Part shown: one piece after another, positions 42,499 through 51,446 of the stretch
How positions within the stretch are numbered: position 1 is the first letter of the stretch
Layout of the letters: every line of letters begins with the position of its first letter
NCBI GenBank assembly: GCA_019694165.1
Contig: JAIBCL010000039.1
Span: 1-57,237, forward strand
Direction of reading: 5' to 3'
DNA: 57,237 nucleotides
Source: Verrucomicrobiaceae bacterium
GTDB taxonomy: Bacteria > Verrucomicrobiota > Verrucomicrobiia > Verrucomicrobiales > Verrucomicrobiaceae
The notes under the pieces: model-generated
Database searches by the model: none
Told to the model about the DNA's origin: nothing
The model's input: the letters and a program-made list of their open reading frames with translations, nothing else
Translations under genes and position numbers: made by a program

Positions 42499-45400
42499 AT
42501 GCCCGAACTCTGTCCCACCTGCGGAAATGCGCTGCCGGCCAGCGCACCGCGCGGCTTCTGCCCCACCTGCCTCTTGCGCGGCGGGCTGACGTTGCCGGAG
42601 GCCGAGACGATGGCGTTCCAGGCGCGGATCGAGCTGCCGCCCGACGTCGCGGATGCGGCGTCGAATGAGCCGCTGCTCGGTGGTCGCTATGTGCTCGGAT
42701 TGAAGCTCGGCGAGGGCGGCTTCGGCGTGGTTTACGAAGCCGAGCAGACCGAGCCGCTGCGCCGCACGGTGGCGGTGAAAATTCTCAAACCGGGGATGGA
42801 TACGCGGAGCGTGATCGCCCGCTTTGACGCCGAGCGCCAGACGCTCGCGCTCATGGAGCACCCGCACATCGCGCGCGTGCTGGACGCCGGCGAGACGGCG
42901 GACGGGCGGCCGTTCTTCGTGATGGAGCGGGTGCGGGGCATACCCGTCACCGCGTTCGTCAAGAAGTTGGATGTGCCGCTCGCGGAGCGGCTCGATCTCT
43001 TCGCGCTCATCTGTGATGCCGTGCATCACGCGCACCAGAAAGGCATCATCCACCGCGACATCAAGCCCTCGAACATTCTCATCGAAGACGACAATGGCAG
43101 GCCGCGGCCGAAGGTGATCGACTTCGGCATCGCCAAGGCGCTCGCGGGGCCGATGACCGACCACACGGTGTTCACCGCCGTGGATCAGATCCTGGGCACG
43201 CCTGGCTACATCAGCCCCGAGCAGATCGAGCGCGGCGCGGCCGCCGTGGACATCCGCGCGGACGTGTATGCGCTCGGCGCGCTGCTCTACGAGATGCTCT
43301 GCGACGTGCCCGTGGTCGATCCGGCTTCATTCGCCGGGAAACCGTTGAGCCAGGCCCTGCGCGAGCTGGCGGAGCGGCGGCCCCCGCGCCCTTCGTTGCG
43401 CAAGTCCGAGCTGCGCGGCGACCTTGATGCCATCACGCTTAAGGCCCTGGCCTCTGATCCTGCCATCCGCTACGCCAGCGCGGACGCGCTGGCCGAGGAT
43501 GTGCGCCGCCATCTGCGCCACGAGCCCATCCGCGCCCGGCAGCCGGGCCGTCTCTATCTGATGCGGAAGTTCGTGCGCCGCCATCGCGTGGGCGTGGCCG
43601 CGGCGCTCGCGGTGCTGGCCGCGGTGCTCGCCGGCGGCGTGACGAGCACGTTGCTGTATTTCAAGTCGGAAAAGTCGAAGCACGAGGTCATGGCCAGCCG
43701 GGATGCGCTGAAGCGCAGCTACAGCCATTCCGACTTCCAAAACGCGCGGCAGGTGAGCGAGCGCGGCCGGCTCACCGAGGCGATCACCTACCTGTGCCGC
43801 GCGATCCGGTCCGATCCGGGCAACACGACCGCCGGCACTTACCTCGCCTCGATCCTGTCTCATCTGCATCTGGCCCACGCGGTCAATGCCGCACTGCCAG
43901 CGCCGGACGGCTGCGATGAGATCTCCTTCGTGGCCGTGAGCGCGGCCACCGGGCAGGCCATGGGCATCTGCACCGCGGGGGGAAAGGACGACGCCGGCAA
44001 AGACAAGCCCGCCATCATGCGGCGCTGGATTTACAACACCGGCGAAACCTTCGACGACGAACTGCCCGCCGGCACGCGGGCGCACTCACTGCTCGTCACG
44101 CCGGATGGATTTCTGGCCGTGACGGGACTGAGCGATGGAGGCCTCTGGATCTGCAATCTGATCAGCGGAGAATTCAGCACCATCGCCACATCCCTGCCCG
44201 GCGCGATCACGGCGCTGGCCGCCACGGCGGACAGCCGCCACCTGCTCTGCGGCACCGAGACCGGCAGCGTGCAGCTTTGGAGCCTGGAGAGCCGGAAGCC
44301 AGATGCGGATGCACTCGCGCTGCGCGGCCCCATCCGCCAGCTCATCATCGGCGCGCAGCCGGATGTGGCGTCCGCGTTTTCAGATGCAGCCATCGTGGTG
44401 TTCGATCCCACGATGCCCCGGCTGCTCGGCCTGCCGCAGAACTACCCTGACCTCGCCTGCTTCGCCATGCAGGCGCAGGGCCAGCGCATCCTCGCGGGCC
44501 TCGCGTCCGGCAGCGCGCAGCTCCGCGCGATGGTGAACGGCACGTACATCGGCATCCCCCTCGCCCACGCTGGGCCGGTGACGGCGGCCACATTCGGCCC
44601 CGAGGGTCAGATACTCGTGACAGGCGACCGGTCCGGCCTGCTCCATGTGTGGCGTGCGGACAATGGCAACCCCGCCGGCCCCGCGCAGGAGATGGACGGC
44701 CCGGTGGTTTTCTGCCAGGCCACGCCGGGACGCGGTCTTTTTGTATCCGTCTCCGGCAGGGGCGAGGTGCGGCTCTGGAATCCCGCGGCGGGCGGACTCA
44801 TCGCATCAAACCGCACGCGCAGAAACGTGCGGAGCGCGGCCATGAGCGGAGACGGCACACATGTGGCGCTGGCGCTCAAGGACGAACCCGCCGTGCTCGT
44901 CTGGGAGGTCTATGCGCGCATGATCGAGCCGCGCTACTACTCCGCCGATGCGAAGCCGCCGGAGTTTGCCTTGCATCTGAAGAGTCCGCCGCCCGAAGAT
45001 GCCGGAGAGGGCGCCATGTTCTGCTGGAATGCAGCCCGCACCCACGGCGCTGTGCTCGCTGCCGACGGCAGCACCGTCACCGTCGGCTCCCAGGGATCGA
45101 AGCCCGTCCGCGTCAGCCCGAACGTGCTCGCGCTCGCGCTCAGCGATGACGGGCAGACGCTCGCCACCGCTCATGCGGACCGAAACGTGCGCCTGTGGAA
45201 CGTGGCCCGCGGCACCCAGCTCTCCCCCGGCCTGCTGCACAACACGGCGGTGCAGCACATCGCATTCACACCCGACGGCGGCAGTGTGATCACCGCCACC
45301 GAGGAGGGCGAGCTGCGCTGCTGGGACACCGCCACGCGCGATCCCCTCATGCCGCCCGTGAATCGCGGCGACAAGCTGAAGGCCCTGGCCACCACCGGTG

Positions 45401-45813
45401 ACGGCACGCGCATCCTCTTCCAGCGCCAGTCCGGCGGTTGGTTCTCGCTGCCCGTTCCCGCACGGATCGAGCGGATGCCCGCCTGGTTTCTCGCGGTCGC
45501 GGAGTCCATCGCCCGCCGGCGTCTCAATGCGGACGGCACCACGGACAACCTCTCGCAGGACAGCCTTCTCGCCGCACTCGCCGCCATCCCGAGATCGCCC
45601 GCGCCCGGGGAGAAGCGGCTTGCATCACTGGCGCGCTGGCTGGTGGCAAATCCCGCGCGTCGCACGCTCTGGCCCGATGACCGCGGCGAGTTCGCCGACT
45701 ACGTGTCCGAACTCATCGCGACCCGGGAACCCGAGGCACTGCGCGAGGTGCTGCGCTTCGATCCGCTCAATGGCGAGGCGCAGCGGCTGCTGCGCGGCAC
45801 GGCGGCTCCGTGA
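42499..45813 (+). CDS. Ser/Thr protein kinase with zinc ribbon, membrane segment and WD40-like propeller
   Basis: A 1104-residue membrane-anchored Hanks-type kinase. Residues 1-30 form a zinc ribbon (CPTCGN...CPTC). The kinase domain spans ~60-335, with glycine loop LGEGGFGVVYEAE, Lys in VAVKIL, catalytic IIHRDIKPSNIL (~185), VIDFGIAK and the activation-segment ending GTPGYISPEQ. A membrane segment VGVAAALAVLAAVLAGGVTSTLLYF lies near 365-390. The external C-terminal part holds WD40-like repeats (for example TAHADRNVRLWNVARG, TATEEGELRCWDTATRD) which probably fold into one or two propellers. This architecture is common in Planctomycetes/Verrucomicrobia signalling. ATG 42499. The ligand sensed and kinase targets are unknown. 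Confidence 0.92.
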   Translation: MPELCPTCGNALPASAPRGFCPTCLLRGGLTLPEAETMAFQARIELPPDVADAASNEPLLGGRYVLGLKLGEGGFGVVYEAEQTEPLRRTVAVKILKPGMDTRSVIARFDAERQTLALMEHPHIARVLDAGETADGRPFFVMERVRGIPVTAFVKKLDVPLAERLDLFALICDAVHHAHQKGIIHRDIKPSNILIEDDNGRPRPKVIDFGIAKALAGPMTDHTVFTAVDQILGTPGYISPEQIERGAAAVDIRADVYALGALLYEMLCDVPVVDPASFAGKPLSQALRELAERRPPRPSLRKSELRGDLDAITLKALASDPAIRYASADALAEDVRRHLRHEPIRARQPGRLYLMRKFVRRHRVGVAAALAVLAAVLAGGVTSTLLYFKSEKSKHEVMASRDALKRSYSHSDFQNARQVSERGRLTEAITYLCRAIRSDPGNTTAGTYLASILSHLHLAHAVNAALPAPDGCDEISFVAVSAATGQAMGICTAGGKDDAGKDKPAIMRRWIYNTGETFDDELPAGTRAHSLLVTPDGFLAVTGLSDGGLWICNLISGEFSTIATSLPGAITALAATADSRHLLCGTETGSVQLWSLESRKPDADALALRGPIRQLIIGAQPDVASAFSDAAIVVFDPTMPRLLGLPQNYPDLACFAMQAQGQRILAGLASGSAQLRAMVNGTYIGIPLAHAGPVTAATFGPEGQILVTGDRSGLLHVWRADNGNPAGPAQEMDGPVVFCQATPGRGLFVSVSGRGEVRLWNPAAGGLIASNRTRRNVRSAAMSGDGTHVALALKDEPAVLVWEVYARMIEPRYYSADAKPPEFALHLKSPPPEDAGEGAMFCWNAARTHGAVLAADGSTVTVGSQGSKPVRVSPNVLALALSDDGQTLATAHADRNVRLWNVARGTQLSPGLLHNTAVQHIAFTPDGGSVITATEEGELRCWDTATRDPLMPPVNRGDKLKALATTGDGTRILFQRQSGGWFSLPVPARIERMPAWFLAVAESIARRRLNADGTTDNLSQDSLLAALAAIPRSPAPGEKRLASLARWLVANPARRTLWPDDRGEFADYVSELIATREPEALREVLRFDPLNGEAQRLLRGTAAP

Positions 45814-45842
45814 GGGGAGGGGCGGGGGGATTTGGTGCGCTG

Positions 45843-45870
45843 AGTTTTCAGTACTCAGTTTTTGGTTTTC
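45843..45870 (+). repeat. Fragment of TTTTCAG-type repeat
   Basis: GTTTTCAGTACTCAGTTTTT and a second GGTTTTCAG lie between the kinase and the SBBP gene, in a 140-bp gap. They match the arm of the inverted repeat at 36504-36601, suggesting a degenerate copy. Confidence 0.4.
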
Positions 45871-45953
45871 AGGTAGCATCGCGTCCGGGATGTCCGCGAA
45901 ATGCGAGGTGCCTCGCATCGTGGCCGTCGTGCACTCTCAACCCTGCTCCCGAC

Positions 45954-48900
45954 ATGAAAACACGCGTACGAATCGTCGTGGCCTTGAGCGCCACGAGCAT
46001 GCTGACCGCACAGACCGTCACTCCACCACCGCGCGCGGAGGTTCGGCCCGCCGTGCCGGTGCCGCTGCAAGTCCCGGTGAAGAAGAAGCTCGTCGCCCGC
46101 AGCATGAGGCTGCCGGTGATCTTTGAGGAAAACAGGGGCCAGGTACCGGCGCCGGTGCGTTTCACGGTGGCGAAGCCCGATCACGCGATCTGGTTCGTGG
46201 ATGGTGGCGCGGTGTTCGGTCTTTCCGACGGACGCAGCGGCAGGCCGCGCGATGAGATCTTCCGCAACGGCACCACGGTGACCGTCCGCCCTGCCGACCG
46301 TCATGCGAAGCCGGTGCCGGGCAAAGGCGCGGTGGTCACGATGAGTTTCGCTGGCGGAGGCAAAGTCGCGCCGAAGACGGAAAAAGGACTGAAGGCGAAG
46401 GGCGTGTTCCTCGGCAAGCAGGCGCAGTCGTTCGGCCTCGCGTCGAGCATCGCGTACACCGGCATCTACGCTGGAGTGGACGCGCGTTTTTACGACGCCG
46501 GAGGCCGCATTCGCTACGATCTCTCCATTGCGCCCGGCAAGAGCGCATCGGCGATCCGGCTGAAATTCGACGGTGCCACCGGCCTCTCGATCGACGGCCG
46601 CGGCAATCTGACCGTGAGCACCGGGACGGGCGTCATCAGGCACTCGGCGCCGAAGGTGTTCGCCGAGGCCGCGGGCAAGCGGCGGGAGATCAAAGGAGCG
46701 TTTGTGCTGCTCTCGGCGAATGAAGCGGGCTTCAAGCTGGCGAGCGTCAGGCCGGACGAGAGGGTCATCATCGACCCCGAGATCACCTACAGCACGTATC
46801 TCGGAGGGAGTGAGTACGACACACCGCAGGGTGTGTCGGCCTCCGGCGTGCGATCCGACGTGCTGGTGAGCACTTCTTCGCCCGACTTTCCCGTGGGTGT
46901 CGCCCCGGCCGCCAGCAGCTATTCGACGCGGCTGCTGCGCTTCGATTGCTCGGATGCGGCAAACCCGCAACTGGTGACGGTGGTCACCTCGACGGGATTC
47001 GTGATGGATTGTCAGACGGCGCCTGATGGCGCGGCCTACGTCGCCATCGAGCGCGCCGGCACACCGAACGCGGCGTTTCAAGTTCCCGCGGATGCCTTCG
47101 ACTCATCGATTCATCCTGGTCTGGTCGTGCGCGTCGAACCCGACGGCTCGATTGCACGCGCCACTTACTTTCCCATCGTCGTCAGAAATCTCGCCATCGA
47201 CTTGGGCAGTGCCGACCCGGGCGTGTTTGCAGGCGGGGACACTGAACTTGCCACGCCTCCCCAGCCCATCGTCGGGCCGTCCTTGCGGCCTCATGCCGGT
47301 GGTGTGGATGGCTACGTGGCCAGGCTCACGCCAGCGCTGGACCGCCTCGTCTGGTTTACCTATCTGGGCGGCAGCGGTGTTGATATCTTTGAAGACATGT
47401 CCGTGCGCAACGGGCAGGTAGCCATTGTGGGAGACAGTGCTTCGACCGACTATCCGGCGGTGCCCGGCAGTGTGCAGGTGCCCGGCACTCCGCCGGCGCC
47501 GTCGGAAGTGATCCAGCGCATATTTATGACGAAACTCGACGCCACCGGCCATGTCGCCACCAGCAGCCTCTTTGGTGAACCCGTCACCTGGAACATGGCC
47601 GGCTCGATCATCAGCAACACCGATGGTGGCGTCAGTTTCAGCGCGTGGTATGGACTGGTGCCGGCCGGCAATGGACTATTCTCCGGCACAGGCTCGCACT
47701 ATGTTGTCTTCAAGATCAACGCCGCCGGCACGGCGGTCGTGCGCGACATTCGCACTCACCCTCCGATCGCCATCTATCCCGTGGACAATCTGGCCGCTGA
47801 TGAAAATGGAGGCGTGTGGGTGGCGGGCTATGCGACCCTTTCGGGATTCGCCACGGCCGGTGCCGTGCAGTCCGGAGTGTCAGGAATCATCGACGGTGTC
47901 CTGGGCCGGTACTCTGCCAACGGCACGCTCGAATACCTCACGTATCTCGGGGGATCGGATGACGACTTCATCGAGCGCGTGGCTAGAAGCGCAAACCTCA
48001 CGCATTGCGTGGGCTATACAAAGTCGCCGGATTTTCCCACCACGCCCTCCGCCATCCAGGGCGCGCACGCCGGCGGCTACTACGATGCCTTTTACACCAT
48101 CATCCGCGAAACGCCCGCCGCGCTCGTCGTGACAAAAACGGCAAGCCCCGCCACGATCAACGTGAACGGCCAGTCGTCCTGCACGATTACCGTGACAAAT
48201 GGAGGTGACCGGCCCGCCACCTTCTCCGTGAAAGACTCGGCCGAGACGTCCGGCCTTGCATTGCTCACCGCGGTGCCGTGGCAGGGCAGCGGCAGTGGTT
48301 CCGCCATGATTAACAATCAGACGCTGGCGGCGGGTGCTTCCGCCACCTTCACCATCAACGTCGCGGGCGTCGCACCCGGCGTGTTTTCAAACACCGCCCA
48401 GGTCATCCTGCCGGACGGCACCGTCGTCGCGAGTGCGTCAGCCGCCATCACGGTGAATCCCATTCCGCAGCCGCCGCGCCTGCTGGTCACCGTCGAAGAT
48501 GATGTGGCGGTCAGCAGCCCGGAAAGCCAGCCGTTCCACATCACCGTGACCGTCGAGAATGTCGGTGCCACTCCCGTGAGCGACCTGACGCTGCGGCACG
48601 AGATCACCCAGGGCAGTTTTGCCTTCGCCAACATCATAGGCGTGCCCCCGGTGGTGATCACTGATCCAAACACCGGCCTCGGCATCGTGGACGCGGCGGG
48701 CAATCCCGTGATCAATCCGGCGAACGGCAATCCGATTGCGATCCGCGGCTACGCCACGCGCCTCCCGCAGATCGATCCCGGTCCGGCGAATGCCGCGCGC
48801 ATTTTCATCACCACCAACAACTCGCTCAAGACCGGCGAGGTGCGCACGCTCGCGACGGTGACCACCGCCGATTTTCCCGATCAGCAGTTTCAGGCGGCGA

Positions 48901-49436
48901 GCGTCACGCAGATCGGCCGGGTGGTGGCGGCTGACATGCTGGTGGATGCACGAATGCCGCGCGCCGGAGACGATGCAGCGCCGGCCGGTTACCAGCAGGT
49001 CTTCATCGACGTATCCCGCGTTCCTGCAAATGCATCACCCGCGCTGCCATCGTTCCAGTTGAACGCCGAGATCCGCGTGCCGCAGGGTGCTAGCTTCCCC
49101 CACGACACCGACCTCACGCCGGACACGGCGGACGACACGAACCCGTCCATCGAGGACACGGACAACGACGGTGTCGCGGGCAGCCGCTTCCTCTTCATGC
49201 TCGGTGCCGAGGGGCAGAAATTCACACGGATGATCAAAGTGTTCGGCGACACGAATCCGAACGAGGACATCTGGATCGCCACCTTCAACGTGCGGAACCC
49301 GTCCCTGCTGCCGGACAAGGCGCGCATCCTCCTGCCTGCCGATGTGCGCTGGCGGTCCGTTCATGCCTCCATCCAGCCCGGCCCGATCACGGACGCCAAT
49401 GGCATGGAAGACACGCTGGCCAATCCAAATCCTTGA
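45954..49436 (+). CDS. Large secreted SBBP/DUF11-type repeat protein
   Basis: A 1160-residue exported protein. Signal peptide MKTRVRIVVALSATSMLTAQ precedes an N-terminal domain common before SBBP propellers (FEENRGQVPAPVRF, IAYTGIYAGVDARFYD, ITYSTYLGGSEYDT). SBBP-type repeats follow, with the recurrent TYLGGS...D units at ~285, ~475 and ~660. From ~725 come two or three DUF11/Ig-like beta-sandwich repeats (LVVTKTASPATINVNGQSSC; LLVTVEDDVAVSSPESQP). The C-terminus includes a Ca2+-binding type DTDNDGVAGSRF loop. ATG 45954 is set by the signal peptide. Role unknown, likely surface adhesion or scaffolding. Follows the kinase on the same strand. Confidence 0.82.
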   Translation: MKTRVRIVVALSATSMLTAQTVTPPPRAEVRPAVPVPLQVPVKKKLVARSMRLPVIFEENRGQVPAPVRFTVAKPDHAIWFVDGGAVFGLSDGRSGRPRDEIFRNGTTVTVRPADRHAKPVPGKGAVVTMSFAGGGKVAPKTEKGLKAKGVFLGKQAQSFGLASSIAYTGIYAGVDARFYDAGGRIRYDLSIAPGKSASAIRLKFDGATGLSIDGRGNLTVSTGTGVIRHSAPKVFAEAAGKRREIKGAFVLLSANEAGFKLASVRPDERVIIDPEITYSTYLGGSEYDTPQGVSASGVRSDVLVSTSSPDFPVGVAPAASSYSTRLLRFDCSDAANPQLVTVVTSTGFVMDCQTAPDGAAYVAIERAGTPNAAFQVPADAFDSSIHPGLVVRVEPDGSIARATYFPIVVRNLAIDLGSADPGVFAGGDTELATPPQPIVGPSLRPHAGGVDGYVARLTPALDRLVWFTYLGGSGVDIFEDMSVRNGQVAIVGDSASTDYPAVPGSVQVPGTPPAPSEVIQRIFMTKLDATGHVATSSLFGEPVTWNMAGSIISNTDGGVSFSAWYGLVPAGNGLFSGTGSHYVVFKINAAGTAVVRDIRTHPPIAIYPVDNLAADENGGVWVAGYATLSGFATAGAVQSGVSGIIDGVLGRYSANGTLEYLTYLGGSDDDFIERVARSANLTHCVGYTKSPDFPTTPSAIQGAHAGGYYDAFYTIIRETPAALVVTKTASPATINVNGQSSCTITVTNGGDRPATFSVKDSAETSGLALLTAVPWQGSGSGSAMINNQTLAAGASATFTINVAGVAPGVFSNTAQVILPDGTVVASASAAITVNPIPQPPRLLVTVEDDVAVSSPESQPFHITVTVENVGATPVSDLTLRHEITQGSFAFANIIGVPPVVITDPNTGLGIVDAAGNPVINPANGNPIAIRGYATRLPQIDPGPANAARIFITTNNSLKTGEVRTLATVTTADFPDQQFQAASVTQIGRVVAADMLVDARMPRAGDDAAPAGYQQVFIDVSRVPANASPALPSFQLNAEIRVPQGASFPHDTDLTPDTADDTNPSIEDTDNDGVAGSRFLFMLGAEGQKFTRMIKVFGDTNPNEDIWIATFNVRNPSLLPDKARILLPADVRWRSVHASIQPGPITDANGMEDTLANPNP

Positions 49437-49442
49437 TGCGGC

Positions 49443-49581
49443 CAGGGCTTGTGCATGAACCGAAAGCGAAAGCCTCAAATCTGTGATTTGCCCCGCAGCA
49501 GCATTCCACGGATGGGTTCAGAAGAAGTCCAATCCGTGTTCGTCCTGAACCCGTGGGAATTCACTCAGAAGCAATTCATGC
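49443..49581. repeat. Dispersed intergenic repeat, copy 2
   Basis: Second copy of the ~140-bp element at 41807-41949, same orientation, beginning CAGGGCTT and ending CAATTCATGC. It starts 7 bases after the SBBP gene stop. It lacks the GATTCAGGA arm seen in copy 1 because of a short deletion. Confidence 0.8.
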
Positions 49582-49664
49582 GTAAGCACTGGATGCGGCC
49601 GGCCCGCCGAAGTCTCCGATTGTCTTCGCACGTTCCGCGTCGTTAATGGTCGTCGTCATTCGCG

Positions 49665-50276
49665 ATGCCAGCCATTGACTACCCAGCGCCGATCCAGCGG
49701 CTCATTCTCCAGCTCAAGTCGCTGCCGGGCCTCGGTCCGCGCAGCGCGGAGCGGCTGGCGGTGTGGCTGATGACGCATGGCGCGGACCGCGCGGAGACGC
49801 TTGGCGAGCAGCTCAAGCATTTGCGCCACGACGTGGAGGCATGTCCGGAGTGCGGTTTCTTCATGGAGAAAGGTGCGACGTGCCTGCTCTGCGGAAACGA
49901 AAAACGAAACGCGAAGCTGATGTGCGTCGTGGAGCAAGCGTCAGACATTTTGCGACTGGAGCGCTCGGGCGCGTTTCACGGCTTGTATCATGTGCTGGGC
50001 GGCAAGCTCTCGCCGCTCGACAATGTGACGCCGGAGGATCTCCGCATCGAGCCGCTGTTGCATCGCGTGCGAGAGCTGCATGTGGAGGAGGTCATCTTCG
50101 CGCTCGGCTCCGACGTGGAAGGCGAGGCGACGTCCAGCGTCATCGCCGACTTGTTGCGGCCGGCGGGCGTGGCAGTATCGCGGCTCGCGCAGGGCATGCC
50201 GGCGGGCGGTGCGCTGGATCATGTGGACGAACTCACGCTCTACCAGGCTCTGCAAGGCCGGCGGACGCTGGGCTGA
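49665..50276 (+). CDS. recR: Recombination mediator protein RecR
   Basis: A 203-residue cytosolic protein of the RecFOR pathway, which loads RecA at gaps. The helix-hairpin-helix (LPGLGPRSAERLA) near residue 20, the zinc finger CPECGFFMEKGATCLLC (~60-76) and the Toprim domain (LMCVVEQASDILRLE, YHVLGGKLSPLDNVTPEDLRI) follow the normal order. The C-terminal ITH-like SRLAQGMPAGGALDHVDELTL is complete. ATG 49665. No dnaX or YbaB gene is next to it here, unlike in many bacteria. Confidence 0.96.
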   Translation: MPAIDYPAPIQRLILQLKSLPGLGPRSAERLAVWLMTHGADRAETLGEQLKHLRHDVEACPECGFFMEKGATCLLCGNEKRNAKLMCVVEQASDILRLERSGAFHGLYHVLGGKLSPLDNVTPEDLRIEPLLHRVRELHVEEVIFALGSDVEGEATSSVIADLLRPAGVAVSRLAQGMPAGGALDHVDELTLYQALQGRRTLG

Positions 50277-50288
50277 ATGTACGGTGGC

Positions 50289-50314
50289 CCTCTCGCTCCG
50301 CGAGAGGAGCTTTG
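50289..50314 (+). terminator. Terminator candidate after recR
   Basis: CCTCTCGC-TCC-GCGAGAGG gives a perfect 8-bp stem with a 3-base loop 13 bases after the recR stop, followed by AGCTTTGTG. The stem is strong; the T-run is short. Confidence 0.5.
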
Positions 50315-50366
50315 TGCTTCCGCTGGCACGAGGATTTCCCGAGCTGCCGTGCGCTTTGTTTTTGCG

Positions 50367-50414
50367 GAAGCTGCTCGCTCATCTTGCGGAGCAAGATGGG
50401 CTGCCGTGAGCTTC
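50367..50414. other. Compound hairpin upstream of DUF2167 gene
   Basis: CATCTTGC-GGA-GCAAGATG (50380-50398) is a perfect 8-bp stem with 3-base loop, nested within outer arms GAAGCT (50367-50372) and AGCTTC (50409-50414). It lies in the 249-bp gap between recR and the DUF2167 gene. I see no gene in the rest of that gap. Confidence 0.4.
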
Positions 50415-50525
50415 GCGTTTTGGGCTTTTTCCATCCTCGCGTTCAATCTTTCCCTCCGCGACAAGTCCGCGAAACAAGTCTTGACTGATGAACGGCGATC
50501 GGCTGTGCTCGGGATTACCCACCGT

Positions 50526-51446
50526 ATGAAAAACGTTCTCCCTATCGCCGCCACGATGCTCGCCTGCGTCGCCTCTCCTGCCACCGCAACGGCCCAGAAG
50601 GCGGAGACCGGCAAGCCTCCCACGAAGGAGGAGATCGAAAAACGCAGGCAGGACCTCATCGACCGCATCGAAAAGCTCGGCTGGAAGCGCGAAGGCGCGG
50701 GCCGCCTCGGATCGAAGGCGGACGTGGGCGTTCCGAAGGGCTGGCGCTTCACGGGTCCGTCCGGCACGCAGACGCTGCTCAAGATGTACGACAATGTGCC
50801 GTCGCGCAGCGAACTCGGCATGCTCACCACTGAAGGACTCGGGCCGTGGGTGATTTTTGAATTCGACGACGTGGGTTTTGTGAAGGACGACGAGAAGGAT
50901 TCCCTCAACGCAAGCGAGCTGCTCAAGACGCTGCGCGAAGGGCAGGATGCCGCGAACGAGGAGCGGCGGAAGATGGGCATCCCCGAACTCGAGCTGGTGG
51001 GCTGGGCCGTGCCGCCGCGATACAATGAGCAGACGCACAATCTCGAATGGGCCACGCGAGTGCGCCGCAAAGGCGGCACGGGTGAATCCATCAACTACAA
51101 CACGCGGCTCCTCGGCCGCAAAGGTGTGATGGAAGTGGGCCTCGTCTGTGAGCCGGACGAGTTGGACAAGCTGCTGCCCGAGTACCAGGCCATCATGTCC
51201 GGCTTCAAGTACCTCAAGAACGAGTCGTATGCGGAGTACCGTCAGGGCGACAAGGTCGCGCAATACGGCCTCGCGGCGCTGGTGGCCGGCGGTGCCGCCG
51301 TGGCCGCCAGCAAGATGGGGATCTTCGCGAAGCTGGGCGTCCTGCTCGCAAAGCTGGGCAAGGGTGCCATCGCCATCGTGGTGGCCATCGCCGCCGCCGG
51401 GAAGAAACTGGTCGCGCGGCTCTTTGGCAAGCGTCCCGAAGCATGA
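50526..51446 (+). CDS. DUF2167 membrane protein
   Basis: A 306-residue exported/membrane protein of the DUF2167 family. Signal peptide KNVLPIAATMLACVASPATATA, then a charged helix. The DUF2167 core follows: VPKGWRFTGPSGTQTLLK, GPWVIFEFDDVGFVKDDEKD, LNASELLKTLREGQDAANEERRK, ELELVGWAVPPRYNEQTHNLEWA and INYNTRLLGRKGVMEV. The C-terminal membrane region (YGLAALVAGGAAVAASKMG, GAIAIVVAIAAAGKKLVARLF) is usual for the family. Function unknown to me. Its stop overlaps the following gene's ATG (ATGA), suggesting co-translation. Confidence 0.9.
   Translation: MKNVLPIAATMLACVASPATATAQKAETGKPPTKEEIEKRRQDLIDRIEKLGWKREGAGRLGSKADVGVPKGWRFTGPSGTQTLLKMYDNVPSRSELGMLTTEGLGPWVIFEFDDVGFVKDDEKDSLNASELLKTLREGQDAANEERRKMGIPELELVGWAVPPRYNEQTHNLEWATRVRRKGGTGESINYNTRLLGRKGVMEVGLVCEPDELDKLLPEYQAIMSGFKYLKNESYAEYRQGDKVAQYGLAALVAGGAAVAASKMGIFAKLGVLLAKLGKGAIAIVVAIAAAGKKLVARLFGKRPEA

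Noticed and set aside
49437..49664. tRNA or small RNA in the gap before recR
   Set aside because: No cloverleaf, TTC-loop or CCA end could be found; the gap is mostly the dispersed repeat.
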